This document shows positions 53,379 through 61,893 of a stretch of DNA of 64,000 nt, piece by piece; position 1 is the stretch's first letter, and every line of letters starts with the position of its first letter. The notes under the pieces are model-generated. The model was not told where the DNA came from, did no database searches, and saw only the letters and a list, made by a program, of their open reading frames with translations. The position numbers were made by a program, and so were the translations under genes. The DNA is from JACOMS01 sp051252005 (GTDB taxonomy: Bacteria; Pseudomonadota; Alphaproteobacteria; Caulobacterales; Maricaulaceae): positions 62,001 through 126,000 of the forward strand of contig JBPOEZ010000004.1 in assembly GCA_051252005.1 (NCBI GenBank), read 5' to 3'.

Positions 53379-54289
53379 TTACGAGAGTCATGAATCGCTT
53401 TTATGATCGTATTGGGCCGTCGCTTGACCTCATCAAATATTCGCGAAACATATAGGCTGAGCAGTCCTATCGCGCTGAGCAGCATCCCGCCTATTGCCCA
53501 AACTGAAAACAAAATCATAGTTAGTATGTCCGGGGTGGTGTTGCTTAAATAGTGATTGAACGCAGTAAGGATGACTCCGAATATTGAGCCGGAGAGAAGC
53601 AAGAGCCCCACCGCAAAAACGTAATGAAGGGGCTTACTTGAAAAAGACGTAATAGCGCTAAGAGCCAAGGAATACCGCCGAAAAGTAGAGTATGAAGACG
53701 GACTCTCTGATGTTTTGTTGACGGGAACTGCGACCTGTTTAAAGCCTGTAAATGTAAATAATCCGGGCAAAAATGCCTCACGTTCCTCCATGGCAAGGAA
53801 GGCATCAACGAACCCCCGTGTCATCAATCTTGCGGCTGTAGAGTGGGGAGTAACCTTGAAGGGCGACAGAGCATTGAACAGGCGATAAAACCCGCCGCTT
53901 GTGAGACGGCTAGGTGATGCCGCCTGACGGACGCCATAAGCTAGATCCGCCGACTCTGTTGTCAAAGCGCTCTGAAGATCGTGCAGACAATTTGGATCTT
54001 CATCAAGGTCAGAATCTAAAACAAAAACCATTTCACCAGTAGCGTATTCTAGGCCCGTTCTTACGGCTTGGTGTTGACCAAAATTTCGAGAAAGCTCAAT
54101 GAGCACGATCTCTTTATTGGATTTCATCAGCTCTTTGACGAGCTCAACCGAGCTGTCAGGGCTTCCATCATCAACCAATATTAGTTCATAAGTCGCACCG
54201 AATATGATTGCAGCCTTTTGGCACTGGCTGATGAAGTCAACGACTGTTTTTTCAGATTTATAGAGCGTTGAGACTATAGATAGCGGCAA
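53375..54289 (-). CDS. Family 2 glycosyltransferase, DPM1/GtrB-like
   Basis: A 304-residue GT2 enzyme. The GT-A domain has ELILVDDGSPDSS and the metal-binding FVLDSDLDEDP, and two C-terminal membrane helices (about 225-285) fit polyprenyl-phosphate glycosyltransferases such as GtrB or ArnC. It probably loads a sugar onto undecaprenyl phosphate or a related carrier. A 44-base gap separates it from the upstream hydroxylase-like gene; it overlaps the methyltransferase by 4 bases. Confidence 0.88.
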   Translation of the reverse strand: MPLSIVSTLYKSEKTVVDFISQCQKAAIIFGATYELILVDDGSPDSSVELVKELMKSNKEIVLIELSRNFGQHQAVRTGLEYATGEMVFVLDSDLDEDPNCLHDLQSALTTESADLAYGVRQAASPSRLTSGGFYRLFNALSPFKVTPHSTAARLMTRGFVDAFLAMEEREAFLPGLFTFTGFKQVAVPVNKTSESPSSYSTFRRYSLALSAITSFSSKPLHYVFAVGLLLLSGSIFGVILTAFNHYLSNTTPDILTMILFSVWAIGGMLLSAIGLLSLYVSRIFDEVKRRPNTIIKAIHDSRK

Positions 54290-54333
54290 GGTAGGTTTGA
54301 CGGAACGCGTGATCTCTTTCTCCTTTTCTAAAG

Positions 54334-55134
54334 TTACTGACTTTTCAGATGAACACCAAATTTTCTTTCAACGAAGAGTAATAACCGAAATGATCTAGAC
54401 GCCAACATAAATATTGCGTCTAAAATAAAGTTAGGAAGTTTTTTCGTGAATGGCAGTTTTCTTGCGAAATATTTCATGGCAATTGTCGCGAGTGAATTTG
54501 ACACAATTTCATATTTTCGATTCAAACAACCCTCCCGAACAGTATCGACAATAACAATGATACGGTGCTCTTTTGTCAAATTCCAAGCTTTATGAGGGTA
54601 GGCATGGCAAAAAGAAAGAAGTTCGCCTTCGGCCCATGTGGCCGTTTGTTTTTTGATTTGAATGCCGAGCTCACCTGGTGCGGCCTCCGGGATGCGAATG
54701 CCGAGATGATGTCGGATGACTCCATCTGTGTCACCCATATGCGGACGAATTTTGGTGCCCGCTTCCATAATTGAAACCATACCAAAGGTCATCCCGGGAA
54801 TTTGATTTAAAGCCGCGTTTAATATCGGAAATTGCTTGCAACTTCTCCAATATTTCAGACCGTAAATGTAGAGTTTAACTGACTTCCAGCCGGTAACCTC
54901 AACGTTGTAAATGTTTTTGTTTGTCTCGATTCTGCTAGCGTGGGATTTGTAATATTCCAGAATTTCCTTTTTTATCTGTGGGAAATTCTCCTGCAAAATT
55001 GTCCTCACTTGAAAATTAGCGTTATCGTAAAATTTGGGTTCTTTCCCCCAATAAGACGTCCCAGACCTATAATAAAAGATTGGGTCCTTCTTATCATTTG
55101 TTTTATGGGGGGGGACTGGCATATCAAACTTCAA
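54334..55134 (-). CDS. Aspartyl/asparaginyl beta-hydroxylase family oxygenase
   Basis: A 266-residue 2OG/Fe(II) enzyme. The iron and cosubstrate signature is IRPHMGDTDGVIRHHLGIR, with a further His in CHAYPHKAWN. Family members include LpxO and KdoO, which hydroxylate lipid A or Kdo, so a glycan or lipid acceptor fits this operon better than a protein. The start overlaps the end of the acetyltransferase gene by 4 bases. Base composition is AT-richer than the core genes. Confidence 0.85.
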   Translation of the reverse strand: MKFDMPVPPHKTNDKKDPIFYYRSGTSYWGKEPKFYDNANFQVRTILQENFPQIKKEILEYYKSHASRIETNKNIYNVEVTGWKSVKLYIYGLKYWRSCKQFPILNAALNQIPGMTFGMVSIMEAGTKIRPHMGDTDGVIRHHLGIRIPEAAPGELGIQIKKQTATWAEGELLSFCHAYPHKAWNLTKEHRIIVIVDTVREGCLNRKYEIVSNSLATIAMKYFARKLPFTKKLPNFILDAIFMLASRSFRLLLFVERKFGVHLKSQ

Positions 55135-55883
55135 CGCGTAGGTGGCGTGTTAAGCCAGACATGATGCAAACTGGACTGAGATGTCATCTGCCATCCAAGC
55201 CCTTCATATATTCGCCTTGCTACATGGTTATGCCCTTGAGTTACAACGTAGCCATTGGTGACACCTTTGGATTGGAACCATGCATGTGATGCCTTGCAAA
55301 AATCACGGGTTAAGTTTTGGCCTCGCCAATTTGGCAACACCGAAAGTAATGCAGGGTTACCAACACGCCGGCCCGGTAAATCTAAGAGCCTTGAAACTAG
55401 CAATCCTCCAATTTGGCCTTCATCATTCTTCGCGACATGAATGTGTTGAGTTTCAGTCTCTGATATTGCGCGGTCGACCCATGCTTTATAAAGCGCGTCG
55501 GCCAGATGCGCAGGAAATTTAGGGTCGCGGTAATACCGAGATTGCTGACCGGCAATAATGCCGAGGTCGTCAATAGTCAGCCTCTGTTCATGGCCATTAT
55601 AGGTCGCAAGGGATGTCGGGGAGGTGTCTTTCCATGGAAACGACTGGGTGTAATCAATTTCATACGCAACGGGACTATCCACGTGAAAGCTCTGATATTC
55701 ACATTTGAACTTGAAGTTTGAAGGCCCTTTGATCGTGAGCATGAGCACTTCATCGGACAAAGCTCTTTCAATAATTGAGCCAACGCCTTGCTGATTTTCT
55801 TGCGAAAAATCGGCATGAGCCACATTGAAGCCAAAGAAATTGCTATCCCAATCAAGCCTTCGATAATTTGGAGTTTGCGCCAT
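55131..55883 (-). CDS. GNAT acetyltransferase, RffC/WecD-like
   Basis: About 250 residues. The N-terminal RRLDWDSNFFGFNVA is the hallmark of RffC (WecD), which acetylates dTDP-4-amino-4,6-dideoxygalactose to the Fuc4NAc precursor; the C-terminal GNAT part has TQGHNHVARRIYEGLGW. It opens the operon that ends with the RffA-like aminotransferase, so the pair probably makes and acetylates one aminodeoxysugar. The frame stays open to a GTG at 55928; I prefer the ATG at 55883 because MAQTPNYRRLDWDS begins close to the conserved motif. Neither start has a strong ribosome-binding site. Confidence 0.82.
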   Translation of the reverse strand: MAQTPNYRRLDWDSNFFGFNVAHADFSQENQQGVGSIIERALSDEVLMLTIKGPSNFKFKCEYQSFHVDSPVAYEIDYTQSFPWKDTSPTSLATYNGHEQRLTIDDLGIIAGQQSRYYRDPKFPAHLADALYKAWVDRAISETETQHIHVAKNDEGQIGGLLVSRLLDLPGRRVGNPALLSVLPNWRGQNLTRDFCKASHAWFQSKGVTNGYVVTQGHNHVARRIYEGLGWQMTSQSSLHHVWLNTPPTR

Positions 55884-55968
55884 AGAAATGAATTTGTGTT
55901 CCAAATAAAAGAGTTCTAGTAGGGCCACGCATCATAGGCGTAATTGTAAAATTGAATAGAGGCTAAAC

Positions 55969-57000
55969 GTGACTACGAACAGAAAATTTGTTTCATTTCC
56001 AGTGTCTTTGCGATTTATTTATACATGCCGTCATTTGGCAAATACACAAAATATTTTCCTGAGATGGGAACGTCGCGTTTTAAGAAACATGCATATTAAA
56101 TATGCTGATTTGCCAACTGGGCTTAAAGTGAAGCCAGTGGAGTATACTCTTGATACATTCACCCCTGATGCCATCAAGAGCATGAAAAGGCGTGAGACGG
56201 AGCCTCTTGTAATAAGAGGGTTTTCAAAGTCTAGTTTATTAACACTGAGTGAGCTTAAATCTTGCTTCGGCGCGGGGACTGTTCCGGCACATCCGAAAGC
56301 TGATTTAGAACCTGATGCTATTTATCACACAGTGAAGCAACGAAAATTGTCTGATGTCATTTCGGACATTGAATCTGGAAAAAGCACATATTCAGTCGCT
56401 GCAACGGATATTTTTCATAAATTTCCTGAACTTTCTGAGCGTACATTAACACGTCAAATTGAAGATGCAGCGCAGGTGAATATTATTAAGAACGAGCTCT
56501 TTATCGGAGGGGCGAAAACCGGATCCAATTTTCATTGTGCGCCCGCAGACAATTATTTCCTTATGGTGGAGGGACGAAAAGCTTGGCGATTGGTTGACCC
56601 GCGAAACAGCATGGCAATGTATCCTACTATAGGGAGAATGCGCGAGGCACCGGCTCGTAATTCTCCGATCTCCTTCCATCATTATGACAAAAAGGAACAC
56701 CCTCTTTTTGAGAAGGCGGATATGTATGAGGTGGTGCTTGAACCTGGCGACCTACTGTTCATTCCAAATATGTGGTGGCATGAAGTTGAAAACCTTGATG
56801 TTACCATTGGGGCGCCTCATCGTGTTGCTCCAAGGTTTCGGTACGACTTTATGGGGCTCTTGATACTCTTGAGGTTAAGAACACTAGAATATTATGTAGG
56901 GGCGGTACTGGAGCTCTTCGGGAAAACTTCAAGTAAGCCCGTTGAGCTTTCAGATAAACAAATCATGAGTGCCTATGGGGGCGGACGAAAGAAGCCCTGA
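55969..57000 (+). CDS. Cupin-like/JmjC-type protein with HxA in place of HxD
   Basis: A 343-residue protein of the Cupin_8/JmjC-like group. The expected iron motif (H-x-D/E) reads NFHCAPADNYF: the His is kept but the acidic residue is Ala. The downstream VEGRKAWRLVDP and the second His in IPNMWWHEVEN are normal. Loss of the acidic ligand would leave a two-His site; some 2OG halogenases have HxA, while other proteins with this change are inactive. It reads divergently from the glycan operon, with the GT-C-like gene convergent. The substrate is unknown. Confidence 0.82.
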   Translation: MTTNRKFVSFPVSLRFIYTCRHLANTQNIFLRWERRVLRNMHIKYADLPTGLKVKPVEYTLDTFTPDAIKSMKRRETEPLVIRGFSKSSLLTLSELKSCFGAGTVPAHPKADLEPDAIYHTVKQRKLSDVISDIESGKSTYSVAATDIFHKFPELSERTLTRQIEDAAQVNIIKNELFIGGAKTGSNFHCAPADNYFLMVEGRKAWRLVDPRNSMAMYPTIGRMREAPARNSPISFHHYDKKEHPLFEKADMYEVVLEPGDLLFIPNMWWHEVENLDVTIGAPHRVAPRFRYDFMGLLILLRLRTLEYYVGAVLELFGKTSSKPVELSDKQIMSAYGGGRKKP

Positions 57001-57049
57001 CGTCTATTAATGAGGCTAATATTCATTATTTAAGGGCCATATTACAGTC

Positions 57050-58915
57050 TTATTCGTCGATAAAATGCGCCTGCAGTTCTGAGCATTCTTTGTTGGTACG
57101 AAGGGGTGAAACAAGCTGTACGGGAACGCTCTTGTAGGGTGTTGCCACTATGAGCTCGGTTTTGTAGCCATTTGATAGATCCAGCCCTCTCCGAATTAAA
57201 GGCGCTGGATCAATAGCGCCTGAGGAGTTTTCGGATAAAAGTATCCATGCGCGGCAAAGTCTATCTGTCTCAATTTTATCGACCTGAAACTCTAACAGCT
57301 TGGCCGACCATTCATAACCGCCGAGTAGCCACGGCGTGCCAGGTATATCCATATCAAGATGATAAGCTGTCAAAGGCGTGATCCCGGATAAATCTATGAG
57401 AAGTGGCCTCTCGGGTAGGGCGTCGAGTTTAGGACGGACGACTTCGAGTTGGGTGAGAAAATCGTGTGTGGCTTTGTCAAGCGACAGGTGAGACCGACCT
57501 GCGCGGATTGATGTCCGTATAGTCTGGTCCGCTAATGTGCCGTTTAGACGGTAAGGACTTTGGCTTGCACGCACCCAAACGGTGGCTTGAAACACGAGAG
57601 TCACAACGACAAGTGCGCCGATCATAGGGTTGAATTTAAAGTCTTTTTCTACGCTGCATAGAATAAAGCCAAACATCAGGAGCGGAAGGATGGCGTAAAG
57701 TCCTGCGAATGGAAACCAGCTATTTCCTGTGCCGAAAACCTGTCCCAGAATAATGGGCACAATGGCAATCACAGTAAAGAACGTCGTCACAGCAGGCTGT
57801 CGATTGGGCCACTTGAAAGCAAAAACTATGCGAATTATGGCAATGATCAAAGCCGCGGTTAAGAGGCTGCATAGAGGTTCCGACATATCATATAATGTAG
57901 CGACTTTATCCTCGCGGAGTTTGTGTAAAAGAGGGGCCATTAAACCTAACAGGCCTAAAACTGCGAGGGTGTAGAGGGCCCATTTAGTCGCAATAGCTTT
58001 GCGGCCTCTTTTAGTGGCTGGGAGATGTAAGCCTATTGTGGAAAGGAGGGAAATCCAGAGCCAATTATCTTTCCAAACGCCAAATATTCGGCCTTGCATA
58101 TCAGCCCACTTTATAGCCGCTGGCGTTGAATTCCCAATTTCTGCTGATGCCGCGACCCCCGCTTGCATGCGGCCAAGCGTGGTCCATATAGGCTCAACGA
58201 TTACCGAGAGAAGTATTATCATCAGGACGGCCCCGACAACGGATAAGATCATCAGTCGTAATACTTTGTTCCAGCTTGGCCGCCCTAAAAGCAGCACTAA
58301 AAAGACTAACGTTACACCGGTGAAAAGCGCGGAAGGTGGACGCGTTAAGCCCAGTGCAAAAACCATTGCGCCAGCCAAGACGATTGACCACAAGCTAGAG
58401 TGATCGTTTCGAAGGTTATGAATTATATGAGACGCAGCCGTGATAAGACCAAGGTTTAAAGCAAGGGCCAATGTATTGTATGATGGGTCAGGCAGCCAAA
58501 AGGAATAGAAAAGAAGCGTGCTCCCGGCGCCCCACAAACTTAGGAAAATTGTTGATATGATTTGGTGGGGTGTGTCAGTGTGGAAAAGTTTGAAAACTGA
58601 GGTGGTTGCAAACCCACCAGCGGTGCAGAGGAGCAAGAAATTCGACCAGCGTAATAACAAAACATTTTCTCGAAATGGGAACAGCCCCCAGACAGTTCCA
58701 AATTGTGTTGTGGTGGCATATACTTGCGCGTTTTCGGAGATGCTTAAGAGGTAAAACGCGGAGTCTGTCATATCCAAGCCGCGATGGAGATTGATGCCGA
58801 TTAGAAGCGGGAAAACCGCCAATGCAACGATGCTGGCGGTGAATAGAGTGCGGTTCCAATTGTCACCAAGACTGAGGAAAGGGCGTAGCCATACGGTCCG
58901 CGTGGAAAGTGACAT
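57050..58915 (-). CDS. GT-C-like polytopic membrane protein
   Basis: A 621-residue inner-membrane protein with about 11-12 hydrophobic helices (25-450) and a soluble C-terminal domain of about 140 residues. After the first helix the loop HRGLDMTDSAFYLL contains two acidic residues in the position where GT-C glycosyltransferases (PMT/ArnT types) keep catalytic Asp. No other recognisable motif is seen. It converges on the cupin-like gene and lies next to the glycan operon, so a glycosyltransferase or flippase-like role in the same surface glycan is reasonable inference. Confidence 0.7.
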   Translation of the reverse strand: MSLSTRTVWLRPFLSLGDNWNRTLFTASIVALAVFPLLIGINLHRGLDMTDSAFYLLSISENAQVYATTTQFGTVWGLFPFRENVLLLRWSNFLLLCTAGGFATTSVFKLFHTDTPHQIISTIFLSLWGAGSTLLFYSFWLPDPSYNTLALALNLGLITAASHIIHNLRNDHSSLWSIVLAGAMVFALGLTRPPSALFTGVTLVFLVLLLGRPSWNKVLRLMILSVVGAVLMIILLSVIVEPIWTTLGRMQAGVAASAEIGNSTPAAIKWADMQGRIFGVWKDNWLWISLLSTIGLHLPATKRGRKAIATKWALYTLAVLGLLGLMAPLLHKLREDKVATLYDMSEPLCSLLTAALIIAIIRIVFAFKWPNRQPAVTTFFTVIAIVPIILGQVFGTGNSWFPFAGLYAILPLLMFGFILCSVEKDFKFNPMIGALVVVTLVFQATVWVRASQSPYRLNGTLADQTIRTSIRAGRSHLSLDKATHDFLTQLEVVRPKLDALPERPLLIDLSGITPLTAYHLDMDIPGTPWLLGGYEWSAKLLEFQVDKIETDRLCRAWILLSENSSGAIDPAPLIRRGLDLSNGYKTELIVATPYKSVPVQLVSPLRTNKECSELQAHFIDE

Positions 58916-59338
58916 CGTGAAGGCTCCTGTCTTGTAAGTGAGGTGAACTGACCGCCGCTAACGGCTCTTTTTTGCATATACTGCAGTTAGTCAATAGTAG
59001 GCAAAGGATCAGCTTCAAATCTTTTTTTTGTAAGTTTTTGGATGACCAGTTTTCGTATCTCTCGATGTACAAGGCCAGCAATCCATTCGAAGTTTTTTTT
59101 AAGGTAATAGATGGGCCGGATGCATTATTCGTTTGGATAGGTTGTTCCGAACTTTTCAATCTACCACCGGATCGTTTCGTCGGATACGGCTACACCTCGA
59201 TCTAACATCCGTTCTTCGATACCTCGAACGCTCTGGGCAAACTTGAAATACATCTGCCTATCCGTATGAAGGCGATGAAGGGTGTAGACAAAGACTCCCA
59301 TGCCGATGACTTAGCCGAGAAAAGTTTGGAAGTTGAAG
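58916..59338. other. Gene-poor stretch with a transposase remnant
   Basis: This 423-base stretch lies between the GT-C-like gene and the LuxR-type regulator gene. It has no intact gene. Part of it (59125-59301) is the decayed IS6-type transposase described separately. The rest holds two short open frames (98 and 77 codons) that lack a ribosome-binding site and any recognisable similarity, so I do not call them. Confidence 0.6.
59125..59301 (-). pseudogene. Remnant of an IS6-family transposase
   Basis: Read on the minus strand from 59301, the frame gives MYFKFAQSVRGIEERMLD, then RGVAVSDETIRW, a TAG at 59161-59163, and IEKFGTTYPNE before a TAA at 59125-59127. This matches the N-terminal helix-turn-helix of IS6/IS26-type transposases (YFRFxLSxRDVEExLAERG, then ETIRRWVEKFG). 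The TAG stands where the family has Trp (TGG to TAG). Nothing of the DDE domain remains and no terminal repeats were found. It is a dead fragment at the edge of the glycan cluster. Confidence 0.65.
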
Positions 59339-61081
59339 TTAACGTGACAAAGCTCTCATCAACACCTCTGGCTGGGTGAAAATGCCAAGTTGTGATTGTT
59401 CCAGAATAGGGATTGCGCAAGCATTAGGGTGACTTTGTGCAAATTCATTGACCTTTTCCCAAGTAAAAAGATCGTTGTTTTGCCCGTGTAGAAATAACAC
59501 GGTTTGCTGCGATAGGACAGACTTAAGAAGTGGGGCCCAATCACTGGCCCATAAGCAAACATTGTCCACTAACTGTTTTACATCTTCAAAACTGTAGCGA
59601 ATAATATCGCGCGTGATATTGTAATATTCTGGATCGGTTTTGACTAATGCATGATCTATTGATCCATCGTCGAAGAAGTATTCTACAATCCGTTCCTGTC
59701 CTGATTTAGACTTGTAGAACTCTTTAGCGACCATTTTATGAGGTGTTAGTAATAGAGATGGAAAATATCGCGCTGTCAAAAATGTGCGTTTTCCAACTTG
59801 CGACATGAAAGCAAAGTCTTTGCGCGACTTTAGAGGAACGCCCGTGTCGCAAAGGGTCACTGAGGTGACCCTGTCTGGGAACATATCGGCAAATTTAAGA
59901 GCGTGAATGCCGCCTGAGGCTAAGCCGATTATATCGATGTCGCTTATTTTTTCAGCAGATAAAATAACTTGAATATCTTGCGCGGCAATCCCTGGGCTAT
60001 AAGTGTAATTTCTAGAAGAGGACTGACCGGAGCCGGGTTTGTAGGGTACGATGAACTTCAATCCCGCGCGAAACGCAGCTTCCCTAAAGCGGCGTGTCAT
60101 TTCGGGCGGTGCAGTAGGTTGTATCGATAAGATAGGTTTTCCTTTGTCGCTTCCGTAAACGGCGTAGGAGAGGTCATGGCCTTGCTTGGATTTGCACTTT
60201 AAAATCTGGAAGTTGGCTTTCTCTGGGGGAGTACGAATTACACGGGGTTCTTTGGAAATGACGCTTTCACCCAAGTCCAAAATTTGGCCGAGGTTGGAGA
60301 TCATGCCAACCAATTCTGTTTGTGATGACGCGCCAGTTTTTTCAAAAATATGCGAGAGCTGCGTTCTAACCGTGCGAATAGATCGTCCGCGTTGCTCGGC
60401 GATGAAATGTAAGTTCTGATTTTGATAGAGCGCGCGCGTAATTTCAATCTCCGCATCTGTCAAACTGTAGGTCGACGATAACATACGTCCTAATTCTTCC
60501 TTCCAGCTGGGTTTGGCAATACGTAGGATAAACAGTGTTTCGCTCAGTACGCCGTCCCCTGTTGTAAACTCAACGGGATGTATGACGGCCATTACGATCT
60601 GGCACTGATTTTCATTTCCGATATCCAAAGATATTAAGACGGGATCGGAGATATCCACATTATCCCTAAGAGCCAGAATGCGTTTGGGTTTGAAAGGGGG
60701 GAGCGCAGAGGCGGTGATATCGGCATCAAGATTGGCAGGCCAGATAGCATGAGCTTGTTGATTTTTTGCGACAATCCGAAAGCCTGAATTAAACAAAATG
60801 GCGGGAAAGGTCTGCCGGTCAATAAAGCTCTGCTTTTCTTCGGCTTGGCTCGGCTTGCTCGCCGTGATTAGCGGACCGACTTGTTCAAAATGCTCGGCGA
60901 GAAGTGAGCGCCAAAGTTCAGCTTCCGCGGGGTCCTTTTTAAAGACCTCGTCAACGAACTGATCCCAAGCTTCAAAAAGCTCTGGAAGATTGTCATTGTC
61001 TACCACAACAGAATATAGCTTTGCGATTACCGCATTTCCCGGATGTAACCCGGGAGGAATATCTTTTAAGCCCATAAACAC
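59339..61081 (-). CDS. LuxR-type regulator fused to a catalytically dead alpha/beta hydrolase domain
   Basis: A 580-residue protein in three parts: an N-terminal sensor-like region (about 1-195, unrecognised), a LuxR-type helix-turn-helix (about 202-262; YSLTDAEIEITRAL then IRTVRTQLSHIFEKTGA) and an alpha/beta-hydrolase fold (about 290-580). The nucleophile elbow reads G386-L-A-S-G390, so Ser is replaced by Ala388, and the usual catalytic His is Gln564 (EQSQLGIF). An acidic residue remains (Asp537). The domain thus looks like a ligand sensor rather than an enzyme. A swapped nucleophile at Ser389 cannot be fully excluded. Its targets are unknown. Confidence 0.85.
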   Translation of the reverse strand: MFMGLKDIPPGLHPGNAVIAKLYSVVVDNDNLPELFEAWDQFVDEVFKKDPAEAELWRSLLAEHFEQVGPLITASKPSQAEEKQSFIDRQTFPAILFNSGFRIVAKNQQAHAIWPANLDADITASALPPFKPKRILALRDNVDISDPVLISLDIGNENQCQIVMAVIHPVEFTTGDGVLSETLFILRIAKPSWKEELGRMLSSTYSLTDAEIEITRALYQNQNLHFIAEQRGRSIRTVRTQLSHIFEKTGASSQTELVGMISNLGQILDLGESVISKEPRVIRTPPEKANFQILKCKSKQGHDLSYAVYGSDKGKPILSIQPTAPPEMTRRFREAAFRAGLKFIVPYKPGSGQSSSRNYTYSPGIAAQDIQVILSAEKISDIDIIGLASGGIHALKFADMFPDRVTSVTLCDTGVPLKSRKDFAFMSQVGKRTFLTARYFPSLLLTPHKMVAKEFYKSKSGQERIVEYFFDDGSIDHALVKTDPEYYNITRDIIRYSFEDVKQLVDNVCLWASDWAPLLKSVLSQQTVLFLHGQNNDLFTWEKVNEFAQSHPNACAIPILEQSQLGIFTQPEVLMRALSR

Positions 61082-61091
61082 CGTTTATGCG

Positions 61092-61772
61092 TTACTGACC
61101 ATTTTTAACAGCAATTTCGTGAAACATTTGCATAACAGGTTGTGGCACGGCTTGATCTGCATACATTTTGGGCATCGAGAACTTAATCAATATATTGTTA
61201 TCAAGGATAACACCAATTCCGCCAGTGAGCTTATTTCCGGGAAGGTACCATCCCCCGCCGCCTACTGCGCTAAAGGTTCGGCCACCAGTGATGTAGTCAG
61301 TGTGCGATTTCGGATTTCCTGCGAACCAATCCTTAAACGTGGCGGCCTGCTCTGCTGTAAGCTGAACAATTTCATACTCATATTGGGGCAACTGCCCGAA
61401 GTTTATCATCTCAAGCGCGTCACCTGTAACGCCCTCGGGAATTTTGACATATTTGAAATATACGTGCCCATCCATCATTATGGGCGGGCGCACATTTGGC
61501 GGAACGCCATATCCTGGCGGTAGGTCAGGCACATAAGACGCCAGAGATCCAGCGCAGCTCTTGGGGGGTAACTCGGTTTGCCATTTAGTGTATTTTTCGA
61601 AGTTCTCCATGCCGGCACCGCGTTTTAGTGCGCTCAGGCCAGGTTTTGTAGGCGGTGGCGGGCAATCAGCTGAGCTAGCCGATTGCGTAGGCTCACCTCC
61701 TCCACACGCTGCAAGGATAGATGCTAAGCCCATAAATATAAGGGTTTTTATTGAGTGTGATCTTAAAGGCAT
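61092..61772 (-). CDS. Lipoprotein of unknown function
   Basis: About 226 residues; no family recognised. The signal peptide ends in a lipobox LAAC, followed by a Ser/Pro-rich linker. A mixed alpha/beta region follows, with GRTFSAVGGGGWYLPG and an ILIKFSMPKMY strand. I start at the ATG at 61772 because GGAG lies 6 bases upstream; an open frame to 61832 has no such site. It lies 10 bases before the LuxR-type regulator gene on the same strand, so the two are probably co-transcribed. Confidence 0.75.
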   Translation of the reverse strand: MPLRSHSIKTLIFMGLASILAACGGGEPTQSASSADCPPPPTKPGLSALKRGAGMENFEKYTKWQTELPPKSCAGSLASYVPDLPPGYGVPPNVRPPIMMDGHVYFKYVKIPEGVTGDALEMINFGQLPQYEYEIVQLTAEQAATFKDWFAGNPKSHTDYITGGRTFSAVGGGGWYLPGNKLTGGIGVILDNNILIKFSMPKMYADQAVPQPVMQMFHEIAVKNGQ

Positions 61773-61893
61773 GAGGTGCTCCGCGTGTTTTAAGGAAAGT
61801 GTTTTCCTAAAGGGACGAAGAAAGCTCGTCATACATCAAATAGCGTATGCGGCAAGAAGCTGGGTAATCTAGTGTTTAAAGATGGAGGCGTTT

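Noticed and set aside
58863..59205. Short open frames (98 codons minus, 77 codons plus)
   Set aside because: No ribosome-binding site, no similarity recognised, and they overlap the transposase remnant or the start of the GT-C-like gene.
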